Positions 1-9,461 of a DNA stretch of 64,000 bases are shown one piece after another. Position numbers and translations under genes: made by a program. The notes beneath the pieces were generated by a model. That model searched no databases. It was not told the DNA's origin and saw only the letters and a program-made list of their open reading frames with translations. The DNA is from JADJOY01 sp016713535 [NCBI: Deltaproteobacteria bacterium] (lineage in GTDB: Bacteria > JADJOY01). Positions within the stretch are counted from its first letter, which is position 1. Each line of letters starts with the position of its first letter. The stretch covers positions 147,957 through 211,956 of the forward strand of contig JADJOY010000022.1 in NCBI GenBank assembly GCA_016713535.1. Direction: 5' to 3'.

Positions 1-593
1 GAATGGTGGGCGAGTTGTTCGTTCGAAACGCGATGACGATCGAGCACTATCACGGCGACCCGGAGGCGACAGCCCGGAGCCGACACGGCGACTTCTTCAG
101 CGTCGGCGACCTCGCGAGGGTGGACGGGGACGGCTACATCTTCCTGGCGGGCCGCAAAGTCGACATGGTCATTTCAGGCGGCGTCAACCTTTACCCGGTC
201 GAGGTCGAAGACGTCCTTCGGCAACACCCAGAGGTCGAGGACTGCGCGATCGTCGGCGTACCGGACGACGAATGGGGCGAGGCGCTCGTTGCGTACGTCG
301 TTCGGCGACCCGACCGTTCCGTCTCGCGGGCCGACCTCATGGATCATTGTGCGCGGGAGCTGGCACGATTCAAGAAGCCGAAGGACGTCCGCTTCATCGA
401 TCAGCTTCCCCGCAATCCCACCGGGAAGGTGCTGAAGCGAGAGCTCCGGGAGCGCTACGCTGCCGAGCGGGAGATCGAAGACCGGCCCACGGCAGCGGCC
501 GCCTCGCGACCTTCGCCGAGCCCCACCAGCGCGGGCGCTCCGGCTAGAACGAAGCCCCCTCGCCGGAGCCGCGCAAAGACTCCCCGCACGTGA
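1..593 (+). CDS. Acyl-CoA synthetase (AMP-binding), C-terminal part
   Basis: This is the 3' end of an ANL-superfamily acyl-CoA ligase; the 5' end lies outside the window. The visible part holds the end of the adenylation domain (GDLARVDGDGY, residues 35-45 counted from the first ATG at base 3), the hinge and A8 motif (DMVISGGVNLYP, 54-65) and the mobile C-terminal domain ending in PTGKVLKREL with the conserved lysine near residue 142. Such enzymes activate a carboxylic acid to acyl-AMP and then acyl-CoA. The substrate cannot be read from this fragment; a fatty acid or steroid acid would fit the rest of the window. A basic, Pro/Ala/Ser-rich tail of about 40 residues follows the domain. The gene converges on pyrD. 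Confidence 0.9.
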   Translation, partial: MVGELFVRNAMTIEHYHGDPEATARSRHGDFFSVGDLARVDGDGYIFLAGRKVDMVISGGVNLYPVEVEDVLRQHPEVEDCAIVGVPDDEWGEALVAYVVRRPDRSVSRADLMDHCARELARFKKPKDVRFIDQLPRNPTGKVLKRELRERYAAEREIEDRPTAAAASRPSPSPTSAGAPARTKPPRRSRAKTPRT

Positions 594-666
594 TCTGGCA
601 GGATGCCGAAACGGCCACAAAACCCCCAACCGGGAGCGTTTCGGCAGGCTGGTAGCCGCGGGTGCG

Positions 667-1760
667 TCAATCGTCGGCTCCCACGGCGTCCTCGATCGAG
701 GTGAACCCATCCCTCAGCAGTTCGCGTCGCAGCTCGGCCTTCACCAGCCGGGCGAAGGCCGGCCCCCGGTAGATGAAGCCCGTGTAAGCCTGGATGAGGC
801 TAGCTCCGGCGCGGATCAGCCGATAGGCATCGCGGCCGTTGAAGATGCCCCCCACGCCGACGATCGGCAGAGCACCGTCGGTCTGACGCCGAACGGCCCG
901 CACCACATCCAGTGCTCGCGACGCGAGAGGCCCCCCGGAGAGACCACCCTGCTCGAGAGCGATCGCGGAACATGCGATTGGTCTCGTGACCGTCGTGTTC
1001 ACAGCCACGAAGCCTGCCACCCCTCTCGACCGAGAGCCGAACCGTGTCGGCAAGGTCCTCGTCCGACAAGTCGGGGGAGATCTTCACGAGCAGGGGCTTG
1101 GCCAGCGTGCCGCTCCGCGCCGCCGCCTCTCGAGAGACCTCGAGCACCGCATCGAGAATGGTGGCCAGCGCCTCGCCGACGCCGAGATCCCGCAACCCAG
1201 GCGTGTTTGGACTCGAGACGTTGAGGGTGATCGCATCCGCGTACCGTGCGAGCGTCCGGTACGCACGCACGTAATCGTCCGCCGCCGTCTCGGCGGAAGT
1301 TGCCTTGTTCTTCCCGATGCTGACGAAAACAGGCACGCGATCCTCAGGGAGCTCGCGGAGGCGTCGCTCAACGGCGTCGACACCAAGGCTGGGAAAGCCC
1401 ATTCGATTGAGGAGAGCCCGTTCGGCCGAGAGCCGGAAGACGCGTGGCCGAGGATTTCCGGGCTGCGGGTCGGGCGTGACGGTCCCGATCTCCGCATGGC
1501 CGAAACCGAGCGCACCGAGCGTGCGGACCCAGCGTCCGTCCTTGTCGAAACCACCGGCGACTCCCAACACCGACGGGAACGAGAGGCCAAAGACTTGCGC
1601 TCCGAGCCGTCCATCCCCACCCCACGGTGGCCTCGAGGACCGTTCTCGCCCGTGACGATCGCTCGGTGACGTCGAGAATTCGCCCTGCGAGCTGATGCGC
1701 ACGCTCCGCGTCGAATTGGAACAACAGCGGCCGGGCGAGGTCAGCCCAAACGTCGAGCAT
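667..1760 (-). CDS. pyrD: Dihydroorotate dehydrogenase (quinone type), frameshifted
   Basis: Class 2 dihydroorotate dehydrogenase, which oxidises dihydroorotate to orotate in pyrimidine synthesis and passes electrons to quinone. The gene reads in three segments: an N-terminal helix segment (starts MLDVWADL, bases 1760 to about 1625), the FMN-barrel core (GLSFPSVLGVAGGFDKDG, IGKNKATSAE, NVSSPNTPGLRDL, KISPDLSDEDL) and the C-terminal segment (VAVNTTVTRP, GGLSGGPL, VGVGGIFNGRDA, QAYTGFIYRGP). The N-terminal extension and NVSSPNTPGLR are typical of the membrane-associated class. The frame breaks fall near 1614-1628 and 1018-1027, both in G/C runs, so assembly errors are likely and the gene is probably intact in the organism. 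The start lies 4 nt after the stop of the upstream TetR gene, suggesting co-transcription. Confidence 0.9.
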
Positions 1761-1763
1761 GGT

Positions 1764-2396
1764 TCACGCTGGCTGCGCCGCGAGCACACGATCGCCATGG
1801 ATCGGACGCAGCCCTTGGATGAACAGATCTCTCACGCCTTGCTTCGCTCGCTCGACGGCAGCATCGTCTTGGGGAAGGGTCTTGAACACGAAGCCGGTCA
1901 AGATCGACTCGATCGAGCCGAAGAACGCGTAGGAGACGACCTTCGGGTCTATCCCCGTGCGGACCTCTCCTCGCGCCTGCCCAGACCGCACCATGCTCTC
2001 CATGCCAGAGAGAGCTTTCTCGAGGAGTCGGAGATTTCGTCCTTTGATGAACTTGCCGTTCCGCGTGATCTCCATGACGAGCGCTTCGATTAGCTCTGGG
2101 TTGAGCCGATAACTCTCGATCAGGAACGAAGTGACCGCCTCCACCTGCCGTTCGAAACCCACCTCCTCGCGCTGGATGCTGTCGATCACGCCGACGAGGA
2201 GATCCCACTTTCGCTGGAACAGGAAGGTGACGATCTCTTCCTTGCTCTTGAAGTAGTGATAGACGAGCCCGTACGAAACCTTCGCCTCACGTGCGATGTC
2301 AGCGATCCGAGTGCCGTGATACCCCTTGCGAGCGAACATCTTGATCGCCGCTTCCGAGATGGCAGCGCGCTTCTCCTCGGTGGATGCCGCAGTCAC
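1764..2396 (-). CDS. TetR-family transcriptional regulator, FadR-like
   Basis: A 210-residue TetR-family repressor. The N-terminal DNA-binding helix-turn-helix spans about residues 10-55 (AAIKMFARKGYHGTRIADIA, then AKVSYGLVYHYFKSKEE). The rest is an all-helical ligand/dimerisation domain. Its HTH style and length resemble the acyl-CoA-responsive FadR/FabR-type TetR regulators of fatty-acid degradation, and an acyl-CoA synthetase lies close by, but the ligand cannot be read from sequence. pyrD follows after 3 nt in the same direction, an odd partner for a fatty-acid regulator. A palindrome about 54 bp upstream is a probable autoregulatory site. It does not look like KstR itself. Confidence 0.85.
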   Translation of the reverse strand: MTAASTEEKRAAISEAAIKMFARKGYHGTRIADIAREAKVSYGLVYHYFKSKEEIVTFLFQRKWDLLVGVIDSIQREEVGFERQVEAVTSFLIESYRLNPELIEALVMEITRNGKFIKGRNLRLLEKALSGMESMVRSGQARGEVRTGIDPKVVSYAFFGSIESILTGFVFKTLPQDDAAVERAKQGVRDLFIQGLRPIHGDRVLAAQPA

Positions 2397-2449
2397 GACG
2401 TCGTGTTCCCTGGCTGGTTTCGAGCGCTCTAGGTGCGCCCGACCTCGTT

Positions 2450-2465
2450 GATTGATTCGTCAATC
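2450..2465. promoter_or_regulatory. Inverted-repeat operator upstream of the TetR gene
   Basis: Perfect inverted repeat GATTGA-TTCG-TCAATC between the divergent TetR and lipoprotein genes. With flanking bases it resembles the TGAnTGA-N4-TCAnTCA form bound by FadR-type TetR proteins (from memory of Bacillus FadR sites). It would let the regulator control itself and perhaps the lipoprotein gene. Function is inferred. Confidence 0.5.
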
Positions 2466-2582
2466 GAGAGTACGTACGCGCCCCAGAAGGTGTCAAGAAT
2501 CGCATTACCGACGCACGGTTGCCCCGAGCTCGCCGAAGACGTAGCTTCTCCGCTCGTGCACCACATACCCGGAGGATCTCCG

Positions 2583-2993
2583 ATGAAGCGTCCGCTGTGT
2601 TGGTTCGCGCTCGCCGCAACATTCGCCCTGGCTTGTGGCAACATCCAGAATCCGTTCGCGAGCGGTCCGAAAGTGGACCCCCGCTTCTTGGACTACGGTC
2701 CGGAACCGGTTGGCTACCAGGATACGATCCGCGCCAGTATCGAGAGTCAGGTAGCGGCGCCGGAGGTGCTCAAGGGAGTCGAGATCGGGGACACGAAGAA
2801 GGCTTCGTATTTTCCGCCAGCGCTGAACGCCTCGAGCTCGGGAAAGCCCGTCGAGTACCTCGGCTGGAAGGTCGAAGCGAAGTACACCGTGATCAACCCC
2901 ACGGGCGGCGTCACGATCAATCGCCGCGTCTTCTTCTTCAACAACAACGAGCTCGTGGTCGTCGAGAAGGCGGCGAGCAACGCGATCCGTTGA
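2583..2993 (+). CDS. Small exported lipoprotein of unknown function
   Basis: A 136-residue protein starting at the ATG at 2583, chosen because GGAGGA ends 6 nt upstream (2571-2576) and because the signal peptide begins there (MKRPLCWFALAATFALACGN). The lipobox ALAC at residues 15-18 predicts lipid attachment at Cys18. The mature part has no motif I recognise. The C-terminal half (YLGWKVEAKYTVINPTGG, RRVFFFNNNELVVVEK) looks like a compact beta domain. It is divergent from the TetR gene and shares the operator region. No function is assigned. Confidence 0.75.
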   Translation: MKRPLCWFALAATFALACGNIQNPFASGPKVDPRFLDYGPEPVGYQDTIRASIESQVAAPEVLKGVEIGDTKKASYFPPALNASSSGKPVEYLGWKVEAKYTVINPTGGVTINRRVFFFNNNELVVVEKAASNAIR

Positions 2994-3006
2994 TCGGCTC
3001 GAGCAA

Positions 3007-3038
3007 CCCGCGTCACCGGTCCCCGGTGATGCCGCGGG
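3007..3038 (+). terminator. Strong hairpin after the lipoprotein gene
   Basis: Two stacked stems: CCCGCG (3007-3012) with CGCGGG (3033-3038), and inside it TCACCGG (3013-3019) with CCGGTGA (3023-3029), with a 3-nt bulge. It lies 13 nt after the lipoprotein stop. No T-run follows, so it is a terminator-like or leader hairpin rather than a classical intrinsic terminator. It is also in the thiC leader, but the TPP-riboswitch core was not found. Confidence 0.45.
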
Positions 3039-3139
3039 GGTGGTCGTGTGCGGTGGCAGGGCACGGCCGCCTGGATTAGTCTCGTTGCACGTCGATGCAT
3101 TTGGCGTGGTCGCGCGTTGGCACCCCCGCGAGGAAATCG

Positions 3140-4827
3140 ATGACCCCATTCTCCGAATTGACCCAGCTTCAGGCTGCACGCGCGGGTTTCGTCACGCCCG
3201 AGATGACGCGGGTTGCCACGCGGGAGGCGACACGCCCGGTGGTGATCCGGGACGACGTGGCGCGCGGTCGCCTGGTGATCCCAGCCAACAAGCGGCACCT
3301 GGCCGGTAGCGGAGGGGAAGCTCCGAGCGCATCGGAACGCCCTGCCGGGGACGATCAGACTCCATTCCACGGCCTGCCCTACCCTAGCCAGGCCGCTGGG
3401 CACCCGGGCTTCCGCCATGACGAAGGGCTCTGGGTCAACCAGACCGTCGTGCAGCGTGCGACGGAACTGGCCGACGAGGGATTCCTACGTGGTCAACGAT
3501 CGGCGAAACGGCTCGATCCGATGGGAATCGGGCGGTCGATCAGCACCAAGATCAACGCCAACATCGGCGCCAGCCCGGTGACAAGCTCGACCGACGAGGA
3601 GGTCCAGAAGCTCCGATGGGCGCAGCGGTACGGCGCGGACACCGTCATGGACCTCTCGACCGGCGGGAATCTGAAGGCTTGTCGGCAAGCGATCATCGAT
3701 CACTCGACGGTGCCGATCGGAACCGTCCCCATCTACAGCATGATCCAGGGCCGTGCCCTCGAGGATCTGAGCTACGAGGACATCCTCCGCGAGATCGAAG
3801 CGCAGGCGCAGCAAGGGTCGACTACTTCACCATTCACGCGGGACTTCTGAGAGAGCACCTCTCACTGGTCGCACCCCCGCGTCACGGGGATCGTGTCGCG
3901 CGGTGGCTCGCTGCTCGCGAAGTGGATGATCCACCACGGCAAGCAGAACCCGATGTTCACGACCTGTTCGACGAGATCTCCGCGATCATGCGGGAGTACG
4001 ACGTCACGTACTCGCTCGGCGACGGTCTCCGGCCGGGATGCCTCGCCGACGCAAGCGATCCCGCGCAATTCGCGGAGCTCAGAACGCTCGGGGAGCTCGT
4101 CCAACGCGCTCGCGAGGCCGGGGTACAGGTCATGGTCGAGGGTCCGGGGCACATACCCCTCAACGAGGTCGCGGCCAACATGGAGATGGAGCGACGCGTT
4201 TGTGACGACGCGCCTTTCTACGTACTCGGCCCGCTCGTGACCGACGCCTTCCCCGGCTACGACCACATCACCAGCGCGATCGGCGCAACCGAGGCTGCGC
4301 GAGCGGGCGCTGCGATGCTCTGCTACGTGACTCCGAAGGAGCACGTCGGGCTGCCCAAGCCCGAGGACGTGAAGGCTGGCTGCATCGCGTACAAGATCGC
4401 AGCGCACGCTGGTGACCTGGCCCGAGGCATCGCGTCTGCTCGCACATGGGACGACGACCTGAGCAGGGCGAGAGCGGCCCTCAACTGGCCTCGCCAGTTC
4501 GAGCTGGCCTTCGACGGTGACACGGCGCGCGCACTACATGACGAAGACCTTCCGGTCGACACCGATTTCTGTGCGATGTGTGGCCACGACTGGTGCAGCA
4601 TGCGCATCTCCAAGGAGATCGCGGAATTCGCGAGCGGCAAGGACGTCGGGTTCCAGCCGGCTCGGCGCGCTGCTCGTTCGCCGCTGGTCGCTGGAAGCGA
4701 TCTGGCACTGCTGGGACGCCGCGGAGACAAGGCCGACTGCCACTCGGACCGCGTCGCCGATCCCGACGCGGCTCGCGAGTTGCAGCGCTCGGCGATTTCT
4801 CGACTCAGCGAGGCCCCGGCGGGATGA
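3140..4827 (+). CDS. thiC: Phosphomethylpyrimidine synthase, frameshifted
   Basis: ThiC, the radical SAM enzyme that rearranges aminoimidazole ribotide to the HMP pyrimidine of thiamine. Core motifs are clear: [96 protein letters not shown] and the C-terminal 4Fe-4S ligands CAMCGHDWC (4570-4596). The start at 3140 has GAGG upstream and the protein begins directly with the catalytic domain, lacking the N-terminal domain of long ThiC forms. Three frame breaks lie within about 150 bases (near 3818, 3875 and 3965), the first where GGG is expected to be GGGG. An in-frame stretch of about 65 residues between [10 protein letters not shown] and [10 protein letters not shown] has no counterpart in E. 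coli ThiC as I recall it. The 3' end overlaps the convergent gene by 23 nt. Confidence 0.92.
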
Positions 4828-5791
4828 TGGGGCTTGCCTTCTCGGCCTCTGCAGCCGCTTCCAGCGAATCGCCCGGATGTGCCCACTTCCCCTGAGTCAG
4901 GCGTGCGGTTTCGACCAGCGACCACACCGTACCGTCGGGCTTTCGCCAGCGCAGCAACGGGCCGGCGCCATCGTCGTCGTACCAGAGTGTGTCGACCCCG
5001 CTGCGGCGGAACACATCCGTCCTTCTCACATGCCAGTTCTTCCCGGCGATCCGCAGACTCTCGCCACGATGCGTTTCGATCCGCGCGGCTTCGCTCACGG
5101 GCGTCCCGACCCGGCTCGACACCAAGCTGGGAATCACGTTCAGCGTGAAGCTCGTCGGTGCGTCGCTCCGAAGCGCGCGGAGCCACACGACCAGGTCATC
5201 GAACAGCACCGCGCTTGCGGGCTCGTCCTTCAACGAGCGTGCTCCCCGCGCCTCACCGTCCCAATGACTCGAAAAGCGAAGCTCGGTGGGAACACCGTTC
5301 GACCGCACCACTTCCTTCCAGGTCTGTCCGGTCCAATCCTGGCTGCTGAACGTGGTGTGGACAGGTACCAAGTCATGACGGGTGTACACCGAGCTCAGCA
5401 TCTGGCGCTGCGATAGCGTCCCTGTTTGGACGGTGAACAGCTCGTCGAGCTTGATGACCTCGACGACGGACGGCGCCGCGACGTCGTCGGCTGCCACCCA
5501 GCCTCCCGGGCGGTGGATCTCCCGTCGAAGGATGACGACCCAATCCGCGTCGCGCGCCAGCCCACGTCGGGTTTCCCGCCCTACATATCGAGAAACCTCG
5601 GCCTTCCCGTCGTCCCACGTGGGCGACAGCGCGAACCCACGGTCGATGAATGGCTCGAGCGAGATCGAGCCCGGCCCGTCCGCGCTTCCGACGGCGACAG
5701 CGCCGCGTGATCCCAATAGCGCAGCGACTACGACCGCGACCATCGCGAGCCGAGCGCAACCGCGACCCGAGATCACACCGCGCAACCTCAC
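4805..5791 (-). CDS. Exported protein of unknown function
   Basis: About 328 residues if started at the GTG at 5791, whose GTGA overlaps the stop of the aminotransferase gene (translational coupling). That start gives a basic n-region ([15 protein letters not shown]) and a hydrophobic signal segment ([19 protein letters not shown]); an ATG at 5743 is an alternative. The mature part is beta-rich, and the C-terminal motif [15 protein letters not shown] recalls DUF6134/DUF3108-type periplasmic proteins, which is a tentative match. It is the last gene of the radical SAM operon. Its export to the envelope suggests it may handle that operon's product, but this is inference. Confidence 0.7.
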   Translation of the reverse strand: MRLRGVISGRGCARLAMVAVVVAALLGSRGAVAVGSADGPGSISLEPFIDRGFALSPTWDDGKAEVSRYVGRETRRGLARDADWVVILRREIHRPGGWVAADDVAAPSVVEVIKLDELFTVQTGTLSQRQMLSSVYTRHDLVPVHTTFSSQDWTGQTWKEVVRSNGVPTELRFSSHWDGEARGARSLKDEPASAVLFDDLVVWLRALRSDAPTSFTLNVIPSLVSSRVGTPVSEAARIETHRGESLRIAGKNWHVRRTDVFRRSGVDTLWYDDDGAGPLLRWRKPDGTVWSLVETARLTQGKWAHPGDSLEAAAEAEKASPIIPPGPR

Positions 5792-7074
5792 TCCAGTCTG
5801 CGGGATCCCGCGGGCGGGAGCGCACGTCGGAGGGCATTGGCGATGCGACGCATCTCTCTCGGCCCGAGCGGTGGATGGACCGGAAGGTAGAGCTTCCGCG
5901 CCATGAGATCCTCGGCGTTCGGGCACTCGTGAGCGAGATCCGGATATGGCTTCAGGTTCGAGAGACACTCCACATACCCGGGATAGAGATCGACACCCGC
6001 CCTCAGGCACTCCGAGATCACTCGGTCTCGGGTCCCCGCGGGCACGCGAACGACGTAGTTGAGATAGATGTCCCACTGCTCTGGCGTACCCTGCGCAGGG
6101 AGCTCGATCGGCAGATCCCGCACGAGCTCCGCCAGGTACCTGGCGTTCTCCCGTCGCGCTGCATTGTCAGCCGCCAAGGTCCGAAGCTGAGGAAGAGCGA
6201 CGGCTGCCTGGAAGTTCGCGAAGCGCTCGAACAGCTCTCGAGGCCGTCCCGGGGGGTGGCGTTCCTCGTCGTCGAGCTTCACCAGAAGCTTCTGCATCAC
6301 GTCCAGCCGAAGCCGGTCGAGGAAGTAGATCGGCCAGAAGCCGCTCCACGAGAACACCAAGGGATGCGTCAGGAAGCTGGTCACCATCGCGGTGACGAAG
6401 CGCTTGACCAGTGTCGCGGTGGATGGAGCGGTCGGCGCCAGCGCCTCGAGCTCCTCGGCCATCCGCCGGGCCAGCTCGTCGTCGTCACAGAGGACTGCGC
6501 CACCATCGAGGCCGTTGAGGTTCTTGTACAGCGAGAAGCTCATGATACTTGCGTCGCCGAGCGCCCCCATCCTTCGATCACGCCAGTAGCCGCCGATACC
6601 GTCGGCGGCGTCCTCGATCACCTTGAGCCCGTGACGGGCCGCGATCTCGAGGGTCGCGCCGACATCGGCGGGCCGACCGTGCATGTGGGTCATGAGCACG
6701 AACCGAGTTCTTGGGCCGATCCGAGCCTCCATGGCGCGTGGATCCATGTTGTAGGTGTCGCGCTCGATATCGACCAGCACGGGCCGGAATCCCGGGACCA
6801 GCAGGCTCCACAGAATCACGCGGCAGGTGTAGGCCGGCATCAGCACCTCGTCGCCCGGCTGGGCTCCGAGCGCGTTGAGGGCGACCAAAATCCCCTGACG
6901 CCCGCTTGCCGTCAGCAGCGCGTGCCTCCGCCCTGCGGCCTCCGCAATCGCGGCGCGGAACTGCTCTAGCTCTGGACCGCGGTGGATCCGCCCACGCGCG
7001 AGGGCTCGAACTCCGGCCAACCACGCTGACGCAGGAAAGTAGACCTTGGCTCGCGGGATCTTGAGATCGCTCAT
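5788..7074 (-). CDS. DegT/DnrJ/EryC1/StrS-family PLP aminotransferase
   Basis: A 428-residue PLP-dependent aminotransferase of the sugar-aminotransferase superfamily. The catalytic lysine that binds PLP is K184 in SFSLYKNLNGLDGG, and the aspartate pairing with the pyridine nitrogen is D155 in VIEDAAD. The N-terminal TASGRQGILVALNALG and GDEVLMPAYTCRV motifs are standard. An inserted hydrophobic, helical stretch near residues 220-265 (SFLTHPLVFSWSG, FWPIYFLDR) is longer than usual and may touch a membrane or lipid substrate. Family members aminate keto-sugars or other ketones attached to nucleotides or lipids. It sits downstream of two radical SAM genes, with a 132-nt gap, and is coupled to the exported protein. 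Confidence 0.9.
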   Translation of the reverse strand: MSDLKIPRAKVYFPASAWLAGVRALARGRIHRGPELEQFRAAIAEAAGRRHALLTASGRQGILVALNALGAQPGDEVLMPAYTCRVILWSLLVPGFRPVLVDIERDTYNMDPRAMEARIGPRTRFVLMTHMHGRPADVGATLEIAARHGLKVIEDAADGIGGYWRDRRMGALGDASIMSFSLYKNLNGLDGGAVLCDDDELARRMAEELEALAPTAPSTATLVKRFVTAMVTSFLTHPLVFSWSGFWPIYFLDRLRLDVMQKLLVKLDDEERHPPGRPRELFERFANFQAAVALPQLRTLAADNAARRENARYLAELVRDLPIELPAQGTPEQWDIYLNYVVRVPAGTRDRVISECLRAGVDLYPGYVECLSNLKPYPDLAHECPNAEDLMARKLYLPVHPPLGPREMRRIANALRRALPPAGSRRLE

Positions 7075-7206
7075 GGCTCTGGGGATTCCGGGACCGGGGC
7101 CGCTATGCGGCGAACCGAAGGAAGCGGGAACTATATCAACAGCGACACACCCCGCGCGCGCCCCGGGCGGCCGCGGACCGCTCCGCCCCGAGCTCGGGCG
7201 ATTCGC

Positions 7207-8226
7207 TCACAACGACTGGATCGTGCGCAGGTCGCCGAGTGACCACCGCTGCACGGGTGTCTCGAAGAACCGCTCGACCAGGTCGTAGTCCTTGCGACAA
7301 CACCCCTTACATCGCTTCACCTCCTCGAAGCCGAGCGTCCGGGCACGAGCCACCACAGCGGGCAACCCTTCCTGTGCAGCGTTGCCGATCGGCAGATGGA
7401 ACTCGCAGCACGCCGAGACGGTGCCGTCGGGTAGGAGGGCGAGATGTCCCAAAGTGGGCACGCCGCAGAATTCGAGGTTGGTGGGCCGGGTGAAGTACGT
7501 CCGGAGCTTGTCGAGGTACTTACGGTCGGTCACGAAGAGATCGGACCACTCGGTGGAAAGGTGGTCGAGCTCCGCCATCAATGACGGCACGGCACCCTGA
7601 TCCGGCTTCAACTGAGGGATGCAGTTCGACTGGAAGTTGACTCGGTCGACACCCATCGCACGCATGTCGAGCGCGAACCGCGTCAGATCGACGTGGTTCC
7701 GGCGCCCGATCACGCAGCTGACGTACACACGCGCATTCCTCCGGCCAGCCAGGAAGATCCGCATTCCCTCCATCGCGCGCTGGTAGTTGCCCTGGCCGCG
7801 GATGCGGTCGTGCTCCGGCTCGATGCCGTCGATCGAGAAGATGACGCCGCGGGCCGTGCGATCGATCACGCGTGCAAGCTCGGGTGACATGACGAGCCCA
7901 CTCGTCACCAAGATCGTGTACAGGCCGCGCCTTCGCGCTTCCCCGAGGACCTCCGGGAGGTCGGGCGCAACGCACGGCTCGCCGCCCGCGATGAACAGGA
8001 ACGGGACTCCGATCCGCTCGAGATCGGCCAGGACCCGCAGCTTGTCCGCGAGGGGCAAGTCCTCCGGTGGGGCCGGGTGACGCGAGAAAAACACGCAGCC
8101 GGCGCAGCGAATCGGGCACTCGCGGGTCAGGAACCACGAGACGAACACCGGCCCGCGTTCACCGCGCCGGAACTCCCGGTAACGCCGGGCAAGCCTCACG
8201 CAAGTCGTGAGGGGCAAGAGCTTCAT
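7207..8226 (-). CDS. Radical SAM protein with C-terminal cysteine cluster (SPASM-like)
   Basis: A 339-residue radical SAM enzyme. The cluster motif CPIRCAGC supplies C37, C41 and C44, which bind the 4Fe-4S used to cleave SAM. FIAGGEP follows as the SAM-contacting GGE motif. The C-terminal part has further cysteines (EFCGVPT, SACCEFHL, KRCKGCCRKDY), suggesting an auxiliary Fe-S domain of SPASM type. It overlaps the preceding radical SAM gene by ATGA, so the two are made together. SPASM enzymes modify peptides or small molecules; no precursor peptide gene was seen nearby, so the substrate is unknown. Confidence 0.9.
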   Translation of the reverse strand: MKLLPLTTCVRLARRYREFRRGERGPVFVSWFLTRECPIRCAGCVFFSRHPAPPEDLPLADKLRVLADLERIGVPFLFIAGGEPCVAPDLPEVLGEARRRGLYTILVTSGLVMSPELARVIDRTARGVIFSIDGIEPEHDRIRGQGNYQRAMEGMRIFLAGRRNARVYVSCVIGRRNHVDLTRFALDMRAMGVDRVNFQSNCIPQLKPDQGAVPSLMAELDHLSTEWSDLFVTDRKYLDKLRTYFTRPTNLEFCGVPTLGHLALLPDGTVSACCEFHLPIGNAAQEGLPAVVARARTLGFEEVKRCKGCCRKDYDLVERFFETPVQRWSLGDLRTIQSL

Positions 8227-9326
8227 GTACGAGCCGCGGGCGCGCTCTCTGCGTACACCACCGACGCGGGTGCCGGGAGAACACCGTGCTCCTCGTAGTA
8301 CCTGTTGATCCGGGTCATGTACTTGTCGTGGAATTCCGAGTCACGGGACGCCAGGCAAACCGGACCGAGCTCAGCGTACTGGCGAATCCGCTTCATCTCG
8401 GACCAGATCGCCGCGAGCGGCCGCTCTCGGAGGTTGCCGAAACTGGACTGGATCACCGCGCAGGGGATGACGTCGCCATAGGTGCTGATGGAAATCTTCT
8501 CGATTCCCGCCCCACAGCCCTCCTTCAGCCAGTTCGACTGCCCGTCCCATCGAACGTGAGCCTTCTTGAGAAGCTCTTCGATCCAGCGTGCACTGTCGGG
8601 CCGCAGCACCTCGGGCTCGAACCGCGCCTGACGCCCGACCGCAGCCGGAAAGCAGAGGTTGAGAAGAAGCCCCTCTTCGGCCGCAAAATCATGTAGTCGA
8701 CTGATCGTACCGTCGTCGATCTTCTCCTGAGTGACGATACTGTTCATCATCACGAGGATGCCTTGAGCGCGAGCGTTCTGGATCCCTTCGAGAGCCTTCT
8801 CGTGAGCCCCCTTGTATCGGCGCGACCTATCGTGGACCTCAGGATCATCGCTGTCGACGCTCACACCCATAGCGTAGAGCCGCACTCGCCTGAGCTCGCG
8901 AGCGACCTCGGGTGTGAGACGGATTGCATTCGTCATCATCGTCGTGAGCCCGCGGTGCGGCTTCACGTGATCGAGGTATTCGAACAGATTGGGCTCGACG
9001 AGCGGCTCCCCGCCCGCGAAGTTGAGAACCACCGCGCCAAGATCGAGACACTGATCGATGACGTTCTTCATCTCGCGAGCGCTCAATCGCTCGCGCCCGG
9101 GATCCTTTTCGTAGTCCGAATAACAGTGCTCGCAGAGGCACTGGCAATCGAACGTGACGGAGACGTCGACGCTCCTGAGGACGTCCTGCTTTCGGACGAC
9201 CAGCTTGAAATAGTTCCACGCCAACTTGGGGACGAGCTGAGGGAACCGCAGAAGGTGCGGCCCGTGGACCAGCAGACCCGGGTTGAAGGCGAAGAGCGGA
9301 CTGAGAAGCTCGCGGATAGATGGCAT
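8223..9326 (-). CDS. Radical SAM/SPASM-type protein
   Basis: A 367-residue radical SAM enzyme. The cluster cysteines are C61, C65 and C68 in CQCLCEHCYS, with an extra Cys63 inside the motif. NFAGGEPLVEP is the GGE motif. The C-terminal half has KEGCGAGIEKISIS, GDVIPCAVIQSSFGNL and GPVCLA, typical of a SPASM auxiliary cluster domain. The N-terminal 50 residues (LLSPLFAFNPGLLVHGP, then LVPKLAWNYFKLVV) are hydrophobic/amphipathic, as in radical SAM enzymes acting on lipids or membrane substrates. It is paired with the next gene by a 4-nt overlap. The fold is certain and the substrate is unknown. Confidence 0.9.
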   Translation of the reverse strand: MPSIRELLSPLFAFNPGLLVHGPHLLRFPQLVPKLAWNYFKLVVRKQDVLRSVDVSVTFDCQCLCEHCYSDYEKDPGRERLSAREMKNVIDQCLDLGAVVLNFAGGEPLVEPNLFEYLDHVKPHRGLTTMMTNAIRLTPEVARELRRVRLYAMGVSVDSDDPEVHDRSRRYKGAHEKALEGIQNARAQGILVMMNSIVTQEKIDDGTISRLHDFAAEEGLLLNLCFPAAVGRQARFEPEVLRPDSARWIEELLKKAHVRWDGQSNWLKEGCGAGIEKISISTYGDVIPCAVIQSSFGNLRERPLAAIWSEMKRIRQYAELGPVCLASRDSEFHDKYMTRINRYYEEHGVLPAPASVVYAESAPAART

Positions 9327-9461
9327 TTCGTCGATGCCTGTCGCCCGTCGATGTCGGCGCGCGCGAGCGGATTCGTCCAGGGGTGCGCGCGACTGTATCT
9401 CCCGCCTCGGAAACGGGTCAAACGAGCCTGACCGCTGGCTCCACGGCCCGCCGCATCGAGC

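Noticed and set aside
2994-3139. A possible TPP riboswitch ahead of thiC
   Set aside because: The conserved CUGAGA and ACCUGAUC...GGAUAAUGCCAGC-type segments are absent; only a plain hairpin is seen.
3815-3970. Programmed ribosomal frameshifting in thiC and other genes
   Set aside because: Breaks are numerous, in unrelated genes, in both directions of shift, and without slippery-site plus stem-loop arrangement. Assembly indels explain them better.
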